DNA of 7,070 nucleotides from Candidatus Cloacimonadota bacterium (GTDB lineage: Bacteria; Cloacimonadota; Cloacimonadia; Cloacimonadales; TCS61). Under the pieces are notes generated by a model. The model saw only the letters and a list, made by a program, of their open reading frames with translations, made no database searches and had not been told where the DNA came from. Below, one piece after another: positions 5,926-7,070 of the stretch (its first letter is position 1; every line of letters starts with the position of its first letter). The DNA lies in assembly GCA_016931665.1 (NCBI GenBank), contig JAFGEH010000101.1, positions 1 to 7,070 of the forward strand, read 5' to 3'. A program made the position numbers and the translations under genes.

Positions 5926-6945
5926 CTATCTGAATTGCTTCAGAAATCTCACGTCGTTCTCAAACAACAATCTCATATCAGGTATATTATATTTTACCAT
6001 GGCGATCCGATCGATTCCCAAACCGAAAGCATAACCAGTAAATTTTTCGGGATCGATACCGATCATCTGAAAGACATTCGGATCTACCATGCCTGCACCT
6101 CCCATTTCCAGCCAGCCACTGCCTTTACACAAATTACAGCCGGTACCCAGGCATTTCACACAACGGATATCCAATTCCGCACTGGGTTCAGTGAAGGGAA
6201 AGTAATGAGGCCGGAACCGGGTATCGATAGTCTCGCCGAACATCCTGCGGACAAATTCCTGCAGAACATCCCTCAGTTGAAGGAAAGTAACTCCCACATC
6301 AACCACCAGTGCCTCAACCTGATGAAACATTGGAGAATGAGAGGCATCGTTCTCATTCCTGTAACAGCTGCCGGGAGAGATTATCCTAATGGGAGGTTTA
6401 AATTTCTCCATCACTCTGATCTGAACGGTAGAAGTTTGAGTTCTTAACAAGACATCATTATCGATATAAAAGGTATCAGAGAGATTACGGGCTGGGTGGT
6501 CTGCCGGAGTATTCAGGGCATCGAAATTGTGAAATTCGTCTTCGATATCGGGTCCTTCTGCAATATCAAATCCCATGGACAGAAAAATATCCTCAATTTC
6601 CTGCCAGGCAAGAGTGATGGGATGCAGGGAACCTTTGCCAGATCTTTTTCCTGGCATAGTAATATCGATCTGGGAGGCAGCGAGTTCTGACTTATATAAT
6701 TTCTCCTGCAGAAGAAGCTGATGTTCTTCTATCAGATCGGCTACTTTCTGTTTGGCTTCATTAACAGCTTTCCCGAACGCTGGTCTCTCTTCGGGTGGAA
6801 CCGATCCCAGCTGTCTGAGCAAAGCCATGATCAGACTTTTCTTTCCCAGGTAACGGGCTTTAACCTGCTGCAGGTCATGAAGAGTGGAAGCATCCCTGAT
6901 ATCTTGCAAGGCCTGCCTGAAGATCTGTTCTAATTCGGCTGTCAC
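5926..6945 (-). CDS. pheS: Phenylalanine--tRNA ligase, alpha subunit
   Basis: This is the catalytic subunit of the cytoplasmic alpha2beta2 enzyme that charges tRNA-Phe using ATP. Numbered from the GTG start (339 residues; E. coli has 327), it has an N-terminal helical arm that binds tRNA (about 1-85). The class II aminoacyl-tRNA synthetase core follows: motif 1 around 108-145, motif 2 around 191-215 (GSCYRNENDASHSPMFHQ), a TSTVQ stretch near 171, and motif 3 at the end (GYAFGLGIDR, then LLFENDVRFLKQF). The Ala in GYAFGLG matches the residue that limits the size of the amino-acid pocket. A CxxC-x4-CxxC group lies at 262-273, a zinc-ribbon-like insert seen in many bacterial PheS. Start choice: an upstream in-frame TTG at 6963 overlaps the rplT stop and has no usable ribosome site. 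The GTG at 6945 has GGGA seven bases before it and places the YLGKK motif at residue 32, almost as in E. coli (31). Stop is TAG; pheT follows after 18 bases. Confidence 0.97.
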   Translation of the reverse strand: MTAELEQIFRQALQDIRDASTLHDLQQVKARYLGKKSLIMALLRQLGSVPPEERPAFGKAVNEAKQKVADLIEEHQLLLQEKLYKSELAASQIDITMPGKRSGKGSLHPITLAWQEIEDIFLSMGFDIAEGPDIEDEFHNFDALNTPADHPARNLSDTFYIDNDVLLRTQTSTVQIRVMEKFKPPIRIISPGSCYRNENDASHSPMFHQVEALVVDVGVTFLQLRDVLQEFVRRMFGETIDTRFRPHYFPFTEPSAELDIRCVKCLGTGCNLCKGSGWLEMGGAGMVDPNVFQMIGIDPEKFTGYAFGLGIDRIAMVKYNIPDMRLLFENDVRFLKQFR

Positions 6946-6956
6946 GATTTTATCCC
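6943..6956 (-). promoter_or_regulatory. Ribosome binding site deciding the pheS start
   Basis: On the minus strand GGGA (6956-6953) is followed by seven bases and the GTG at 6945-6943. The alternative TTG at 6963 is preceded directly by AGGA with no spacer and sits across the rplT stop. Spacing and the N-terminal length compared with known PheS both favour the GTG, but the upstream TTG is not excluded. Confidence 0.55.
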
Positions 6957-6959
6957 GGA

Positions 6960-7070
6960 TCAATCCTGTTTCTTGGCGATTTCACAAAGCCTGGCGAAAG
7001 CCTCTGCATCATTAAATGCCAGATTGGACAGGATTTTACGGTCAATTTCTACATTTGCCTTTTTCAAACC
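6960..7070 (-). CDS. rplT: 50S ribosomal protein L20, C-terminal end (partial)
   Basis: Only the last 36 codons and a TGA stop lie in the window; the gene continues past the high-coordinate edge. The visible protein starts GLKKANVEIDRKILSNLAFN and ends in AKKQD. This is the usual L20 C-terminus, where a GLKKAxVE-(L/I)DRK-(I/V)L stretch precedes an acidic/Ala-Phe helix. L20 binds 23S rRNA early in large-subunit assembly and in many bacteria also represses its own operon. The order rplT then pheS then pheT is a widespread bacterial arrangement and supports the call. The stop codon (6962-6960) lies 14 bases before the preferred pheS start. Short but distinctive, so the assignment is fairly secure. 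Confidence 0.93.
   Translation of the reverse strand, partial: GLKKANVEIDRKILSNLAFNDAEAFARLCEIAKKQD

Noticed and set aside
5935..6447. A 170-codon open frame on the plus strand inside pheS.
   Set aside because: It lies wholly antisense to a highly conserved synthetase gene and shows no domain or ribosome site of note.
6961..6963. TTG at the rplT stop as the pheS start, giving 345 residues.
   Set aside because: It has AGGA with no spacing and overlaps the rplT TGA; the GTG at 6945 has a properly spaced GGGA and gives an N-terminus of the usual PheS length.

Overview
This window is a compact, co-directional block of housekeeping genes, all on the minus strand, so transcription runs from high to low coordinates. 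In transcription order it holds the 3' end of rplT, pheS, pheT, a short coiled-coil gene, zapA, a structured RNA that I read as 6S RNA, rny (RNase Y), ymdB and the 5' part of a folD-like gene. No mobile element, CRISPR array, tRNA or rRNA gene is visible. The plus strand carries no convincing gene. Base composition looks moderate (somewhat AT-rich by eye) and even across the window, with no sign of recent transfer.

Organism: a bacterium with RNase Y and YmdB, a ZapA-type division protein, and a 6S RNA directly after zapA. Having rny outside a typical Bacillus context, downstream of pheST, zapA and 6S, recalls layouts I associate with Deltaproteobacteria-like and FCB-group (for example Cloacimonadota-like) anaerobes. 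This is a weak inference from gene order only; I cannot place the organism from the sequence alone.

Layout: (1) 7070-3517, translation: ribosomal protein L20 end, then both subunits of phenylalanyl-tRNA synthetase. (2) 3514-2916, cell division: a 107-residue coiled-coil protein and ZapA, 5 bases apart. (3) 2915-2724, a 192-base non-coding gap almost filled by an RNA that folds into a rod: a long closing stem, an open central bubble with a small hairpin on its 3' side, and an apical arm. This is the architecture of 6S RNA. (4) 2723-1, RNA turnover and one-carbon metabolism: rny, ymdB and folD, joined by 1-base (TAATG) and 4-base (ATGA) stop/start overlaps.

The most notable points are the 6S RNA candidate, which sits 25 bases before the RNase Y gene with no visible terminator between them, and the folD-like product, which has Leu where the family has its cyclohydrolase lysine. 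The rest is ordinary, well-conserved core genome, and I see no evidence for a wholly new system.
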